Counted from the stretch's first letter, positions 47,863-58,098 are shown. The stretch is 64,000 nucleotides of DNA from Streptococcus sp. oral taxon 056 str. F0418 (GCF_000220065.1 NZ_AFQU01000001.1:806001-870000); one strand, 5' to 3'. Program-made: numbers and translations. Notes: generated by a model not told the origin, from the sequence alone.

Positions 47863-47891
47863 TTGAAAAGCTCAGCTTTTTCTTGTACAAT
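47863..47891 (+). promoter_or_regulatory. Promoter of glnPH-glnQ with palindromic spacer
   Basis: TTGAAA (47863-47868), 17-bp spacer, TACAAT (47886-47891). The sequence GAAAAGCT-c-AGCTTTTTC, overlapping the -35 and spacer, is an 8-bp-arm palindrome that could bind a repressor. Confidence 0.65.
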
Positions 47892-47927
47892 AAATAGAAC
47901 TACTTTTTAATACAGATGGGAGAACTT

Positions 47928-49493
47928 ATGAAAAAAATATTTTTTAGTATTTTATCTTTCATCTTGCTAACAGTTGGCGTCCACCAAACTGTTCAAGCAG
48001 ATGATTATCTACGAATAGGCATGGAAGCTGCCTATGCCCCTTTCAACTGGACACAAGATGATGACTCTAATGGTGCTGTCAAAATCGAAGGAACCAACCA
48101 ATATGCCAACGGTTATGACGTGCAAATTGCAAAAAAAATCGCCAAAGAACTTGGAAAAGAACCCCTAATTGTTAAAACAGCATGGAATGGGCTTATCCCA
48201 GCTTTGACATCTGGAAAAATTGACATGATTATCGCCGGCATGAGTCCAACAGCAGAAAGAAAGCAGGAAATAGCATTTTCAAACAGCTATTATACAAGCG
48301 AACCTGTTGTACTCGTTCGAAAGGATGGCGCTTATGCCAAAGCTAAGAGCCTAGACGATTTCAAAGATGCTAAAATTACTTCTCAACAAGGTGTGTATCT
48401 ATACAATCTAATCTCTCAACTAACTGGAGCCAAACAAGAAACTGCCATGGGAGACTTTGCTCAAATGCGACAAGCTCTAGAATCTGGAGTAATAGATGGT
48501 TATGTTTCAGAGCGACCTGAAGCTTTGACAGCCGAAGCAGCAAATACAGCCTTCAAAATGATTCAATTCAAAAAAGGATTTGAAGTAGGAGAAGAAGATT
48601 CCTCAATCGCTATTGGTATGCGAAAAGATGATAGTCGCATTGCGCAAGTCAATGCAGCAATCAGTAAAATCAGCTCTACAGATCAAGTGAAACTGATGGA
48701 TGAGATGATTAAAAACCAACCTGTTGAAGCAGCGACCGATGAAGAAAAACAAAATTTCTTTAGCCAAGTTGCTAAAATCTGGAAAGAAAACTGGCCACAA
48801 TTTGTTCGTGGTGCTGGTTTAACGCTACTCATATCTATCACAGGAACTATTGCAGGTCTAGTGATTGGTCTACTCATCGGAGTATTCCGTACAGCTCCGA
48901 CATCCAAAAACAAAGCACTTGCTATATTGCAGAAACTATTCGGATGGTTCCTCAATGTCTATATCGAAATCTTCCGTGGCACACCTATGATTGTTCAGTC
49001 TATGGTCATCTATTACGGAACTGCACAAGCTTTTGGCATTTCTATTGACCGGACCATCGCAGCTATTTTCATAGTTTCGATTAATACCGGTGCTTATATG
49101 AGCGAGATTGTTCGCGGAGGTATTTTTGCAGTCGATAAGGGACAATTTGAAGCAGCAACTGCTCTTGGAATGACTCATGGACAAACCATGCGTAAAATCG
49201 TCTTACCGCAAGTCATTCGAAATATCTTGCCTGCAACAGGGAACGAATTTGTCATTAATATCAAGGACACATCTGTATTGAACGTTATTTCTGTGGTTGA
49301 ACTCTATTTCTCTGGAAATACCATCGCCACTCAAACCTACCAATACTTCCAAACATTCACTATCATCGCAGTTATCTACTTTGTTTTGACCTTTACAGTG
49401 ACTCGAATTTTACGCTTTATCGAGCGCCGTTTTGATACTGACAGCTACACTACTGGAGCCAATCAAATGCAGACGGGAGAATTGAAATCATGA
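47928..49493 (+). CDS. glnPH: Glutamine-type amino acid ABC transporter, substrate-binding/permease fusion
   Basis: 521 residues from ATG 47928 behind GGGAGA. Signal peptide ([20 protein letters not shown]), a periplasmic-binding-protein domain (about 28-265, [16 protein letters not shown]), then a His/Glu/Gln-type permease (about 290-505) with the EAA loop [20 protein letters not shown]. Fused SBP-permeases are usual in streptococci. Overlaps glnQ by 4 bases (ATGA). Confidence 0.95.
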   Translation: MKKIFFSILSFILLTVGVHQTVQADDYLRIGMEAAYAPFNWTQDDDSNGAVKIEGTNQYANGYDVQIAKKIAKELGKEPLIVKTAWNGLIPALTSGKIDMIIAGMSPTAERKQEIAFSNSYYTSEPVVLVRKDGAYAKAKSLDDFKDAKITSQQGVYLYNLISQLTGAKQETAMGDFAQMRQALESGVIDGYVSERPEALTAEAANTAFKMIQFKKGFEVGEEDSSIAIGMRKDDSRIAQVNAAISKISSTDQVKLMDEMIKNQPVEAATDEEKQNFFSQVAKIWKENWPQFVRGAGLTLLISITGTIAGLVIGLLIGVFRTAPTSKNKALAILQKLFGWFLNVYIEIFRGTPMIVQSMVIYYGTAQAFGISIDRTIAAIFIVSINTGAYMSEIVRGGIFAVDKGQFEAATALGMTHGQTMRKIVLPQVIRNILPATGNEFVINIKDTSVLNVISVVELYFSGNTIATQTYQYFQTFTIIAVIYFVLTFTVTRILRFIERRFDTDSYTTGANQMQTGELKS

Positions 49494-50230
49494 CAGAAAC
49501 GATCTTAGAAATCAAACATCTTAAAAAATCATATGGTGAGAACCAAGTCTTGAAAGATATTTCCCTCACCATCCATCAGGGAGAAGTCATCTCCATCATT
49601 GGTAGTTCAGGTAGCGGAAAATCAACATTTCTTCGTTCAATCAATCTGCTAGAAAAGCCAAGCGGAGGTGAAATTCTCTACCGCGGACAAAATGTTTTAA
49701 AAGATGGTTATGACTTGACCCATTATCGCGAAAAATTAGGAATGGTATTTCAATCGTTTAATCTCTTTGAAAACCTAAACGTTCTCGAAAATACTATCGT
49801 AGCCCAAACAACAGTTCTCAAGCGCGAACGTACAGAAGCAGAAAAGATCGCTAAAGAAAACTTAGAAAAAGTTGGTATGGGACAACAATATTGGCAAGCA
49901 AAACCCAAACAACTATCTGGTGGACAAAAGCAACGCGTTGCGATTGCTCGCGCTTTATCCATGAATCCTGATGCCATTCTCTTTGACGAACCGACCTCTG
50001 CTCTTGACCCTGAAATGGTTGGAGAAGTTTTAAAAATCATGAAGGAACTTGCACAAGAAGGTTTGACCATGATTGTTGTAACTCACGAAATGGAATTTGC
50101 ACGAGATGTGTCACATCGAGTCATCTTTATGGATAAAGGCCTCATTGCAGAAGAAGGCAAACCTGAAGATATCTTCACTCACCCCAAAGAAGAACGCACT
50201 AAGGAATTCCTTCAACGCTATCTAAAATAA
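49490..50230 (+). CDS. glnQ: Amino acid ABC transporter ATP-binding protein
   Basis: 246 residues: Walker [15 protein letters not shown]-loop [12 protein letters not shown], signature [12 protein letters not shown], Walker [18 protein letters not shown]-loop VVTHEMEFA. Energises the glnPH fusion; one dicistronic unit ended by the terminator at 50240-50275. Confidence 0.96.
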   Translation: MTETILEIKHLKKSYGENQVLKDISLTIHQGEVISIIGSSGSGKSTFLRSINLLEKPSGGEILYRGQNVLKDGYDLTHYREKLGMVFQSFNLFENLNVLENTIVAQTTVLKRERTEAEKIAKENLEKVGMGQQYWQAKPKQLSGGQKQRVAIARALSMNPDAILFDEPTSALDPEMVGEVLKIMKELAQEGLTMIVVTHEMEFARDVSHRVIFMDKGLIAEEGKPEDIFTHPKEERTKEFLQRYLK

Positions 50231-50239
50231 GCAAAAACA

Positions 50240-50275
50240 CACGTTCTCTACTTCTAGATGAACGTGTATTTTTTA
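50240..50275 (+). terminator. Terminator of glnPH-glnQ
   Basis: ACACGTTC...GAACGTGT stem then ATTTTTT. Confidence 0.8.
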
Positions 50276-50452
50276 TCCTCTAAAATTAAAATATTCTGTA
50301 TTTTTAAACAACTATTTAGTGAAAATTACTAGTGTCGTAGTTTCTATTTTTACTCTTTCTCAGAAGAATTATTTCTTTATCAATTCAAAGCAAAATGAAC
50401 ATTTTATATAAAATTTTTTGAACCAAAAATGTTCTTTTTGTTCAAAACAAAC

Positions 50453-50476
50453 AAAAAGTAGGTCGAAGCCTACCCC
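50453..50476 (-). terminator. Terminator of the small HTH-like gene
   Basis: On the minus strand GTAGGC-ttc-GaCCTAC then TTTTTGTTTG, directly after the stop at 50477. Confidence 0.7.
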
Positions 50477-50695
50477 TTATTTATCTTCATATTTATCGCG
50501 ATTTTTATCATAGAAGTCAATCAAACTCAAAGCAGTTTCAAATGAAATATTTTTCACTTGCGCACGCCCTTGAGCCAAAGCAATAATGGACATTTCACGA
50601 GCTGTTGTCTCTTTACTGATACGATAGCCTGTTAATTTCTTCTCGCGAACCCATCCAACGACTGCTTCTACTTTTTCAAAATTCGTTTTTGCCAT
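50477..50695 (-). CDS. Small helix-turn-helix-like protein
   Basis: 72 residues, MAKTNFEKVEAVVGWVREKK then LTGYRISKETTAREMSIIAL. The middle resembles an XRE-type helix-turn-helix (TGYRISKET...VKNISFETALSLIDFY), so a small DNA-binding protein is plausible, but I do not recognise a named family. AGGAGA ribosome site and own terminator; monocistronic. Confidence 0.75.
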   Translation of the reverse strand: MAKTNFEKVEAVVGWVREKKLTGYRISKETTAREMSIIALAQGRAQVKNISFETALSLIDFYDKNRDKYEDK

Positions 50696-50810
50696 TTCGT
50701 TCTCCTATCTTATTAGTATTGATAATTTATTTTAAAGGTTTTTATTTTGTTTGTCAATAAAAACAACATAGGAAGCGGAAATTAAATATTTCAGAATTTT
50801 CTAAAAAATC

Positions 50811-51698
50811 TTATTTTGCTTTTAAGGCAGATAAAATCTGAGTTCGAATGCTCTCAACACCATCAGGATTTGCTGGAAGAAAAATTGTATTATTTCCCTG
50901 TTTGTCTGCAAAATTATTCAGCGTATCTAGGTATTGATTTGTCAAAAGAATAGACATAATTTGCTCTTCTGTAAGCTCTACATTTGCACCTTTTAATTCC
51001 TTGATTGAGTCAGCTAAACCATCCACAATAGCCTTACGTTGTTCAGCAATACCAACCCCATGAAGACGATCTTTTTCTGCCTCAGCTTCAGCAGCCGTAA
51101 CGATTTTGATCTTGTCTGCTTCCGCCAATTCTTGAGCAGCAACACGCTTCCTTTGGGCAGCATTGATTTCATTCATTGACTGTTTCACTTCTGCATCAGG
51201 CTCAACCTTCGTAATCAAAGTTTTGACAATAATGTATCCATAAGTAGACATTTCTTCAGCCACTTGCTTTTGGACTTCAAGTGCGATTTCGTCTTTCTTT
51301 TCAAATAGTTCATCAAGAGTTAATTTGGGAACAGAAGAACGAAGAGCGTCTTCAATATATGACTTGATTTGAGCCTCTGGGCGCATGAGTTTGTAATAAG
51401 CATCTGTAACATTATTTTCATTTACCCGATACTGTGTTGCAACATTCATCGTAACAAAGACGTTATCTTGCGTTTTTGTTTCAACAATGATCTCACTTTG
51501 TAATAAACGTAATTGAACGCGAGCTGCAATTTTGTCAATTCCAAAAGGCAAACGGAAGTTCATACCACTTGAACTTGTCTTTTGATAGCGACCAAACCGT
51601 TCAATAATTGCAACTGATTGTTGTCTCACGACATAGATAGAGCTCAATGCCGATAAAACAAGTGCAAAAACAACTACTATAAAAATAATGATTCCCAT
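50811..51698 (-). CDS. SPFH/Band-7 (stomatin-like) membrane protein
   Basis: 295 residues. N-terminal TM (GIIIFIVVVFALVLSALSSI), SPFH domain (about 25-190, SVAIIERFGRYQKTSSSGMN), then an Ala/Glu-rich coiled coil (AQELAEADKIKIVTAAEAEA). Flotillin/stomatin-like membrane scaffold of the QmcA type. Two adjacent ATGs (51701, 51698) follow AAGGAG; the second is used. Not linked to an NfeD-type partner here. Confidence 0.9.
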   Translation of the reverse strand: MGIIIFIVVVFALVLSALSSIYVVRQQSVAIIERFGRYQKTSSSGMNFRLPFGIDKIAARVQLRLLQSEIIVETKTQDNVFVTMNVATQYRVNENNVTDAYYKLMRPEAQIKSYIEDALRSSVPKLTLDELFEKKDEIALEVQKQVAEEMSTYGYIIVKTLITKVEPDAEVKQSMNEINAAQRKRVAAQELAEADKIKIVTAAEAEAEKDRLHGVGIAEQRKAIVDGLADSIKELKGANVELTEEQIMSILLTNQYLDTLNNFADKQGNNTIFLPANPDGVESIRTQILSALKAK

Positions 51699-51758
51699 CA
51701 TCGTTCTCCTTTTTCTGATACCCATATGTAAGAAGCCTAAATCCCTTGATTTTTGCAC

Positions 51759-52123
51759 TCTTAGATAGGTTCAATATTTATAAATTGTATTATAGCACAA
51801 GCCTTAAACGAGAGCAAAGAAAAATTAATAAAATTTGAAAAACTTCCTTATATAAACATTTGCACAGAAAAAGTGGCCTATTTCTATCCATAGACCACAA
51901 TTCAAACTCAGGAGAAAGCATTCTCCTTGCCACATAAATCCATAAACTAGTCAGCAAATCAAGATAAGTTGCCTTGTATTAGATATTTGAAATGACGCCA
52001 TTTTTCACTTTATACCCGACTTCACAGTAAACAGCATCCGTTGAACTTTTGTGATCACTCTGCAAAACCTCTAATAATACAACGGATTGTTTTGATGAAA
52101 GCTTCGTTTATTCTATCCACAAC
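51759..52123. other. Gene-free interval with a possible ORF remnant
   Basis: No intact gene. On the minus strand a stop-free stretch 52107-51979 without a start codon encodes a protein-like string (QSVVLLEVLQSDHKSSTDAV then YCEVGYKVKNGVISNI), perhaps the tail of a lost gene. Confidence 0.4.
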
Positions 52124-52150
52124 CTCTAACAATCCCCCGGATTGTTAGAG
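52124..52150 (-). terminator. 12-bp hairpin overlapping the response regulator stop codon
   Basis: CTCTAACAATCC and GGATTGTTAGAG pair perfectly; the TAA of the gene is in the stem. No T tract. Confidence 0.55.
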
Positions 52151-52744
52151 CCATCCACTTTCTTGTCCGATTCGGACAGCTTCTGTTCGATTTTCTGCAT
52201 CAAGCTTAGTCAAAATAGCAGACATATAGTTACGAACTGTTCCATTTGATAGGAAGAGTTTTTCAGCGATTTCTTTATTAGATAGACCATCCGCCGCAGC
52301 TTGTAGGATTAGCCTCTCCTGTTGGGATAGAGGATTTTTACTGGTCATCAATACCTCCATCAGTTCTGGCGAATATTCTTTTTGCCCAGCTAAAACAGTC
52401 CGAATGGTCTTCATCAAATCCGCAATGCTGCGTTCTTTGAGTACATAAGCATCTACATCCGCCTTAACAGCTCTCTCAAAGTAGCCCGGCCGCTTGAAGG
52501 TTGTAACGATGATGACCTTGACGTCTGGTCGATTTACCTTGATCCATTCGAGGACGTCTAGGCCAGTCTGGTTGGGCATTTCCACATCCAAAATCGCTAC
52601 ATCAGCAGTTTCTGATTTGAGGCAGTCAATAGCCTTCTGCCCATCCGCAGCTTGATAGACTTCTTCAACATCTGGCTGTAGCTGTAAAAGCTGAGCTAGA
52701 GCATCTCTCAGCATACTTTGATCTTCTGCTAATAAAAGTTTCAT
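52145..52744 (-). CDS. NarL/LuxR-type response regulator (TCS11-like)
   Basis: 199 residues. Receiver domain with phospho-acceptor Asp53 in [15 protein letters not shown], Lys in [14 protein letters not shown], and a C-terminal LuxR helix-turn-helix (about 135-195, [20 protein letters not shown]). Overlaps the kinase gene by 4 bases. Together with the kinase and the ABC genes upstream it matches the pneumococcal TCS11 layout (DesR/LiaR class). Confidence 0.9.
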   Translation of the reverse strand: MKLLLAEDQSMLRDALAQLLQLQPDVEEVYQAADGQKAIDCLKSETADVAILDVEMPNQTGLDVLEWIKVNRPDVKVIIVTTFKRPGYFERAVKADVDAYVLKERSIADLMKTIRTVLAGQKEYSPELMEVLMTSKNPLSQQERLILQAAADGLSNKEIAEKLFLSNGTVRNYMSAILTKLDAENRTEAVRIGQESGWL

Positions 52745-53840
52745 GCATCCTTCCCTCCATACGGCAATTCAATCCGAATCCACGTTGGATCTTGACTGCT
52801 AAGAATCTCAACTCTTCCTGATAAGGCAGACAGTCGCTCCCGAATACTGTGCAACTCCCGACCCGTCAATTGTCTAAAACCACAACCATCATCTTGAATG
52901 TCCAAAACAAGTTTTTCATCTTTCTGCATCAAATAAAAATGACTCTTTTTAGCCTTGGCATGCTTGATAATATTGGTCGCTGCCTCCAGCAAGATCATAC
53001 TGATTGTTGACTGCTGACTCGGTGGGATACTAGCAACATTGAGTTGGTTATCTATCTCGACCTGAACGCCGCTCATCTCCAGCATGGCTCGAATGGTCAC
53101 TAGTTCCTCGTCCAGAGTCCGATTCTTTAAATCATTAATAATCCGCCGAACATCAGCCATTGATTTCTTACTAATTTCTTGCACTTCCTGCAGTTCTTTT
53201 GCTGCCTTGTCATAGGCTTCCATCTGCAAAAACTGCTGAGCCAGCTCCGCCTTAACACTGAGCATAGCAAAGGTGTGTCCTAGACTATCATGTAAGTCTC
53301 GACCAATCCGATTGCGCTCATTTTCCGCCAGGAAAAGATTCAGCTGGGCATTTTGCTTGACCTTTTCTTCCTTGATTCGCTCGGTCGTTTGAATCCGATG
53401 GAGACCAAAAGTCAAACCATCCGAAAAAAGAAAAGTTACAATAAAGAAAAGCAACTCCGCTGGACCAACATGACCCAACAAGTAATTTGTTATCACAATA
53501 GCAGGCTGCAAGGCGACAAAGGTCAAAAAACGCCAGGATTTAAAAGAAATATCATCTAGTTCGTAAATCAGCAGATTAGATAGATAAAAAATATACCAGG
53601 TAAATCCTGTATTTAGCCAGACAGAACCATAATATATGTAAGCAATCAAGAGCCACCAAGAAAAAACTGGATAAGGCGATGGTTACTCAACAAGACCGCA
53701 TAGTAAGCCGCAACAAAAATAGCTGTCCACAGCAAGAGGAAAAGCGGGTATTCCCCGCTAATCGCTCCCGCCACTGGAAAGATGATAAAAACCAGCGCAA
53801 TATGAAACATATAGTGGACTCGTTTAAGTTTTTCCCACAT
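52741..53840 (-). pseudogene. HisKA_3 sensor histidine kinase, 5' frameshift
   Basis: Membrane sensor partner of the NarL-type regulator. ATG 53840 encodes MWEKLKRVHYMFHIALVFII and further TM segments, then stops just after a run of six T on the coding strand (53661-53666). Seven T restore HRLIQFFSWWLLIAYIYYGS and 366 codons. The kinase part is intact: NRIGRDLHDSLGHTFAMLS (phospho-His) and HATPase DIQDDGCGFRQL with ERLSALSGRVEI. A GTG/ATG restart at 53649 would lack two TM segments. Confidence 0.85.
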
Positions 53841-53844
53841 GGTT

Positions 53845-54579
53845 TTATTTTACCTCAATTCGCTTTTTAAGTTGTAGCACAAGAATGCTGACTAAAACCG
53901 TATAAATCAGAACAATCAAAGCTGCCTTGCCATTGAACTGATGGTGTTCTAGATAAGAAGACACGACTTGCATCAGTTGATAACTTGGCGTCAACTTACC
54001 GATTGGCTGGAGCCATTTTGGAAACATAGTCAGAGGGAACCATAGACCACCCAGAACAGCTAGTGCCATATAGACGATATTGCCCACTACAGACATGAGC
54101 TGAGCGCTTGGCAAGAGACTGACCAATACACCCATGGCAATAAAGACCACACTTCCTACCAGAAGGATCACGGCAATAAGAAGCCAGTCTACCATTGGCA
54201 GATTAACCCCGCGAACAAAATGCCCAATTGAGAAGACTACGATAATAGAAAGCATAAAAGTCAACAAGGTACTGCAAAGCTTTGATATATAGTATTTTAC
54301 CATAGAAATCGGCGAGTGCTGAATCATTTTTTGCCAGTTATTATTTTTATCAGACTGCAAAGTGCTTGGTATGCTAAAGAAGGCACTAGACATGATACTA
54401 AAAAGAGTCATAGAAAAGAGGTAGCCTTGAAGCACAAGTTCAGATGTATCACTTGCAGACATCATTCCTGAAAAAATCAGGTAAAAGACGCTGGGCAGAC
54501 CAATGGACAAGAGATAATATGCCGCCTGCCGCTTCATTAAAATCAACTCAACCTTCATAAGACTTGTCATATTGTTCAT
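53845..54579 (-). CDS. ABC-2 type exporter permease
   Basis: 244 residues from ATG 54579 (MNNMTSLMKVELILMKRQAA), preceded by AGGAGAG; upstream in-frame sequence overlaps the ATPase gene and is not part of it. Six hydrophobic segments in ABC2_membrane arrangement. Partner of the ATPase at 54590; export substrate unknown, probably an antimicrobial or lipid given the linked NarL-type TCS. Confidence 0.88.
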   Translation of the reverse strand: MNNMTSLMKVELILMKRQAAYYLLSIGLPSVFYLIFSGMMSASDTSELVLQGYLFSMTLFSIMSSAFFSIPSTLQSDKNNNWQKMIQHSPISMVKYYISKLCSTLLTFMLSIIVVFSIGHFVRGVNLPMVDWLLIAVILLVGSVVFIAMGVLVSLLPSAQLMSVVGNIVYMALAVLGGLWFPLTMFPKWLQPIGKLTPSYQLMQVVSSYLEHHQFNGKAALIVLIYTVLVSILVLQLKKRIEVK

Positions 54580-54589
54580 AATTACTCTC

Positions 54590-55465
54590 CTATTCTTGTG
54601 TCGTTTCAAAAATACTATCCAAAAGGGTGCGATTCCGCACTTCAATCTCTTCGATTGTACATCCGTGTTCCTGAAGAACCTGCCAGACCTGTCCAGCATC
54701 CCTAGTAGCAAAAGATAAAACCTTTTGCTTGATTTCTAAATCAGTCACATTATCCAGCTTTTCCAGCACAGACTGATAAGTCAGTGGCAAGGTAAAGTGT
54801 TTTTCCTGCTCCTCACTGCGCATCGCATAAGGAGTCGTATCCCGAATCAACTCACCCTTGTGGAGAACCAAAATCCGATCTGCCGTATGCTCAACTTCTT
54901 CGATATAATGAGAGGAATAAACAATGGTCACTCCCTGCTGCTTGAGCTGATCAACAATTTCCCAGAAATGCTGACGAGTGGAGGTGTCCATAGCTGAAGT
55001 CGGTTCGTCCAAGAAGAGAATCTTAGGGCGGCCAATCAGACTCAGAACAAAAGAGAAGAGACGTTTTTGTCCACCAGACAGCTTACTGGCCAACTGATTC
55101 TTTTGCTTGTCTGTAAATTGCAGCAAGTCATCAATTTCTTGATTGGACAGACTATTTGGATAAATAGCTTGGAAGAAAGTCAAGAGTTCCTTGACCTTCA
55201 AATCTTCCACCACTGTATTTTCCTGTGGTAAAATCGCTACCGACTGCTTGAGATGAGTGTCAGTTGGCTTGAGTCCTTGAATTCTTGCTTCACCTGCTGT
55301 CAGAAACTTATCACCCAGCAAACAATCCATGAGAGTTGTTTTCCCTGCTCCGTTAGGACCAATCAAGGCTACACAGTCACCTTGGGAGATTTCAAAGGAA
55401 ATATCCTTTAAAATCTCCTTACCGCGAATGCTTTTTGAAAGCTTCTTTACTTCAATCAGTTCCAT
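54590..55465 (-). CDS. ABC exporter ATP-binding protein
   Basis: 291 residues: Walker A LIGPNGAGKTTLMD, signature KLSGGQKRLFSF, Walker B ILFLDEPTSAMDTS, H-loop VYSSHYIEE. GGAGGAG ribosome site. First gene of the ATPase-permease-kinase-regulator operon; the operator/promoter region lies at 55587-55652. Confidence 0.92.
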   Translation of the reverse strand: MELIEVKKLSKSIRGKEILKDISFEISQGDCVALIGPNGAGKTTLMDCLLGDKFLTAGEARIQGLKPTDTHLKQSVAILPQENTVVEDLKVKELLTFFQAIYPNSLSNQEIDDLLQFTDKQKNQLASKLSGGQKRLFSFVLSLIGRPKILFLDEPTSAMDTSTRQHFWEIVDQLKQQGVTIVYSSHYIEEVEHTADRILVLHKGELIRDTTPYAMRSEEQEKHFTLPLTYQSVLEKLDNVTDLEIKQKVLSFATRDAGQVWQVLQEHGCTIEEIEVRNRTLLDSIFETTQE

Positions 55466-55586
55466 TTTACTCCTCCTCTGATTTGATAGCCTGCATGTGC
55501 ATCTTTCCTTAATTTTTCCTAAGTTAGCAGAAAAAACTAAATGATTTTTAATTCTTACAGCAGGCTTTTATCATTTTGTTAACCTT

Positions 55587-55652
55587 ATTATAAGGTAAAG
55601 AAAATTCTCTCACTAGTTAATTTTGTCATCACTTGATATGACAAATGTCATA
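55587..55652 (-). promoter_or_regulatory. Promoter and candidate response-regulator operator
   Basis: -10 TATAAT (55592-55587) with a weak -35. Upstream lie TGTCAT (55624-55629), ATGACA (55638-55643) and TGTCAT (55646-55651); the last two form the palindrome TATGACA-aa-TGTCATA. Position about -45 to -70 and a poor -35 fit activation by the linked NarL-type regulator. Confidence 0.55.
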
Positions 55653-55655
55653 ACA

Positions 55656-55682
55656 AAAAAGACCGGAAATTTCCGATCTTTA
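55656..55682 (-). terminator. Terminator of fakA
   Basis: GATCGGAAATTTCCGGTC then T6 on the minus strand. Confidence 0.8.
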
Positions 55683-55702
55683 CTAATTAAATACATAATA
55701 GA

Positions 55703-57367
55703 TTATTCCACACTGAAAAGATATGGATAAACAGGTTGATTCCCTTGGTGGATTTCAACTTCTACATCTTCATATTTTTCCATCAAATCTTGAGCAATGT
55801 TATTTGCCAAGCCTTCATCACCTTCTTCACCAATGTAGATTGTGACAATTTCACTGTCCTCATCTAGCATCTTTTCAAAGGTTTGAGTCAAGGTCGCAAA
55901 CATATCTGGATTTGATACGACAATTTTTCCATCAACCATGCCGAGGTTATCATTTTCATGAATCTCGAGTCCATCAATCGTAGTATCACGGACAGCAGTC
56001 GTCACGCTACCACTAACAACATCTGACAGGGAAGCTGTCATCCGATCATGGTTTTCCTCAATAGTCTTATTTTCATCAAAAGCAAGTAAACTTGTCAAAC
56101 CTTGTGGAATTGTTCTAGTTTCAATCACAGCTACTGGTTGTTCTAAAACTTCTGCTGCGGATTGAGCGGCCATAAAGATATTCTTATTGTTTGGCAAGAT
56201 GATGATGTTGCGAGCATTCACTTGCTCAGCAGCCTTGATAAAATCTTCTGTTGACGGGTTCATGGTTTGACCACCAGAAATGATGTAGTCAACTCCTTGT
56301 GCTTTGAAGATCTCTGCCAAGCCTTCTCCTGCTACTACAGCAATAACAGCGTACTCTTTTTCTTGAGCAGGTTTTATGGCTTTTTCTTCTTTTTCGACCT
56401 GCGCTTCATGTTGATTACGCATATTATCTACTTTGACTTTGACTAAACTACCATACTTCAATCCTTCTTGCATAACAAGGCCTGGGTCTTCTGTATGAAC
56501 GTGAACTTTTACGATTTCATCGTCGTTCACTACTAAGAGAGAGTCTCCCAAATCATTAAGATAGTTACGAAACTCATCATAGTCAAAATCTTTGACATAA
56601 GTAGGCCCTTGTTTCAAAGATACCATGATCTCTGTACAGTAGCCAAACTTAATATCTTCAGTTGCTACATGTCCCGCAACAGACATGTGGTGTTCAGCGT
56701 TTATCATCTCGCTCATAGTGGCAGGGGTTGCCTGGAAGTCTTCAGAAGCAATATACTCACCTGTCAATGCAGATAAGAAGCCTTCGTAAATAAAGACCAA
56801 CCCTTGACCACCAGAGTCTACGACTCCAACTTCTTTTAACACGGGTAGCATATCTGGAGTTTTAGCCAAAGCTGTCTTAGCTCCTTCAAGCGCTGCTTTC
56901 ATCACTTCAACAGCATCATCCGTTTCTTCAGCTTTTTTCTTGGCTCCGATCGCTGCCCCACGAGAAACGGTCAAAATCGTTCCTTCAACTGGCTTCATAA
57001 CAGCCTTATACGCCACTTCAACACCTGACTGAAAAGCATGTGCTAAATCATGTCCGTCTAATTCTGTTTTATCTTTCACACTTTGTGAAAAACCACGGAA
57101 AAGCTGAGAAGTAATGACACCAGAGTTTCCACGCGCGCCCATTAAAAGACCTTTAGCAAAAATATTCGCTACTTCACCAACTGTAGAAGCTGATTTATTA
57201 GAAACTTCCTTAGCTCCATTTTCGATAGTCATTCCCATATTGGTTCCAGTATCACCATCAGGTACAGGAAAGACATTTAAAGAATTCACATATTCTGCTT
57301 GTTTATTCAGACGAGTTGATGCTGCTTGCACCATTTCTTGAAATAAACTAGTTGTAATATTTGACAC
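55703..57367 (-). CDS. fakA: Fatty acid kinase catalytic subunit FakA (DAK2/YloV)
   Basis: 554 residues. N-terminal DAK2 (DhaL-like) ATP-binding domain with NVFPVPDGDTGTNMGMT and the MGARGNSGVITSQLFRGF loop; middle and C-terminal DegV-interaction/EDD-like parts with NNKNIFMAAQSA. With a FakB partner it phosphorylates exogenous fatty acids for phospholipid synthesis. Two bases after yloU; yloU-fakA pairing is conserved in Firmicutes. Confidence 0.93.
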   Translation of the reverse strand: MSNITTSLFQEMVQAASTRLNKQAEYVNSLNVFPVPDGDTGTNMGMTIENGAKEVSNKSASTVGEVANIFAKGLLMGARGNSGVITSQLFRGFSQSVKDKTELDGHDLAHAFQSGVEVAYKAVMKPVEGTILTVSRGAAIGAKKKAEETDDAVEVMKAALEGAKTALAKTPDMLPVLKEVGVVDSGGQGLVFIYEGFLSALTGEYIASEDFQATPATMSEMINAEHHMSVAGHVATEDIKFGYCTEIMVSLKQGPTYVKDFDYDEFRNYLNDLGDSLLVVNDDEIVKVHVHTEDPGLVMQEGLKYGSLVKVKVDNMRNQHEAQVEKEEKAIKPAQEKEYAVIAVVAGEGLAEIFKAQGVDYIISGGQTMNPSTEDFIKAAEQVNARNIIILPNNKNIFMAAQSAAEVLEQPVAVIETRTIPQGLTSLLAFDENKTIEENHDRMTASLSDVVSGSVTTAVRDTTIDGLEIHENDNLGMVDGKIVVSNPDMFATLTQTFEKMLDEDSEIVTIYIGEEGDEGLANNIAQDLMEKYEDVEVEIHQGNQPVYPYLFSVE

Positions 57368-57369
57368 GA

Positions 57370-57735
57370 TTATTCTCCTACGACCTTGATATTTTGAATA
57401 TAAACATTCACCGTTTGTGCTGTGATGCCTAGTTGATTTTCTAAGCTAAATTTCACGCGCTCTTGAATGTTTTTTGAAACTTCACTAATCTTTGTTCCGT
57501 AACTAAGTACTGCAAAAACATCAACTGCAATGCTTCCTTCTTCTGTGGTTCTGACAACTACACCTTTTGAATAATTTTCCTTCCCTAAAAGAGCTTGAAA
57601 ATTATCTTTAATTGCATTTTTGCTAGCCATACCTACTACGCCAAAAATCTCAGTCGCTGCTCCACCAACAATTGTTGCAATGACATCATCAGTCAACTCA
57701 ATTTGGCCATCTTTTGTATTGATTTTTACAGTCAT
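57370..57735 (-). CDS. Asp23/Gls24 family protein (YloU)
   Basis: 121 residues, MTVKINTKDGQIELTDDVIA, TEIFGVVGMASKNAIKDNFQ and VNVYIQNIKV; the Asp23/Gls24 domain. Named for alkaline-shock proteins; here the constant neighbour of fakA. Role unclear. Confidence 0.92.
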   Translation of the reverse strand: MTVKINTKDGQIELTDDVIATIVGGAATEIFGVVGMASKNAIKDNFQALLGKENYSKGVVVRTTEEGSIAVDVFAVLSYGTKISEVSKNIQERVKFSLENQLGITAQTVNVYIQNIKVVGE

Positions 57736-57874
57736 GACAAGTACCTCTAAAGTTTTTATAGTTTATTTTACCATATTTTAGACGGGCTGTAAAAGAGAAG
57801 GGCAAGAATAACTCCGAAAAGCTACAATTAGCAAGGCGCAGTCCATATAAACCCTCTATATCTACAATCCCAAA

Positions 57875-57896
57875 GAAAAAGAGCCTGATAGGCTCC
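57875..57896 (-). terminator. Terminator of rpmB
   Basis: GAGCCT-atc-AGGCTC then TTTTTCTTT on the minus strand. Confidence 0.8.
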
Positions 57897-57909
57897 TTTA
57901 CCTTATTAA

Positions 57910-58098
57910 TTAAACGCGTTCAACTTTACCTGATTTAAGAGCACGAGCAGAAGCCCAAACTTTTTTAGGTTTACCATCGATTAAAACAGTAACTTTTTGA
58001 AGATTTGGTTTCACAGCACGTTTGGTTTGGTTCATCGCGTGAGAGCGGTTGTTGCCTGATACAGTCTTACGACCAGTAAAATAACATACTTTAGCCAT
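57910..58098 (-). CDS. rpmB: 50S ribosomal protein L28
   Basis: 62 residues, [20 protein letters not shown] then [16 protein letters not shown]; the standard L28 sequence, here lacking the paired zinc cysteines of the C+ form. AGGAGG before the ATG and its own terminator. Confidence 0.98.
   Translation of the reverse strand: MAKVCYFTGRKTVSGNNRSHAMNQTKRAVKPNLQKVTVLIDGKPKKVWASARALKSGKVERV

Noticed and set aside
50793..50807. CodY-box-like sequence AATTTTCTAAAAAAT
   Set aside because: Two mismatches to the consensus in AT-rich DNA, and it lies downstream of the SPFH gene rather than at a promoter.
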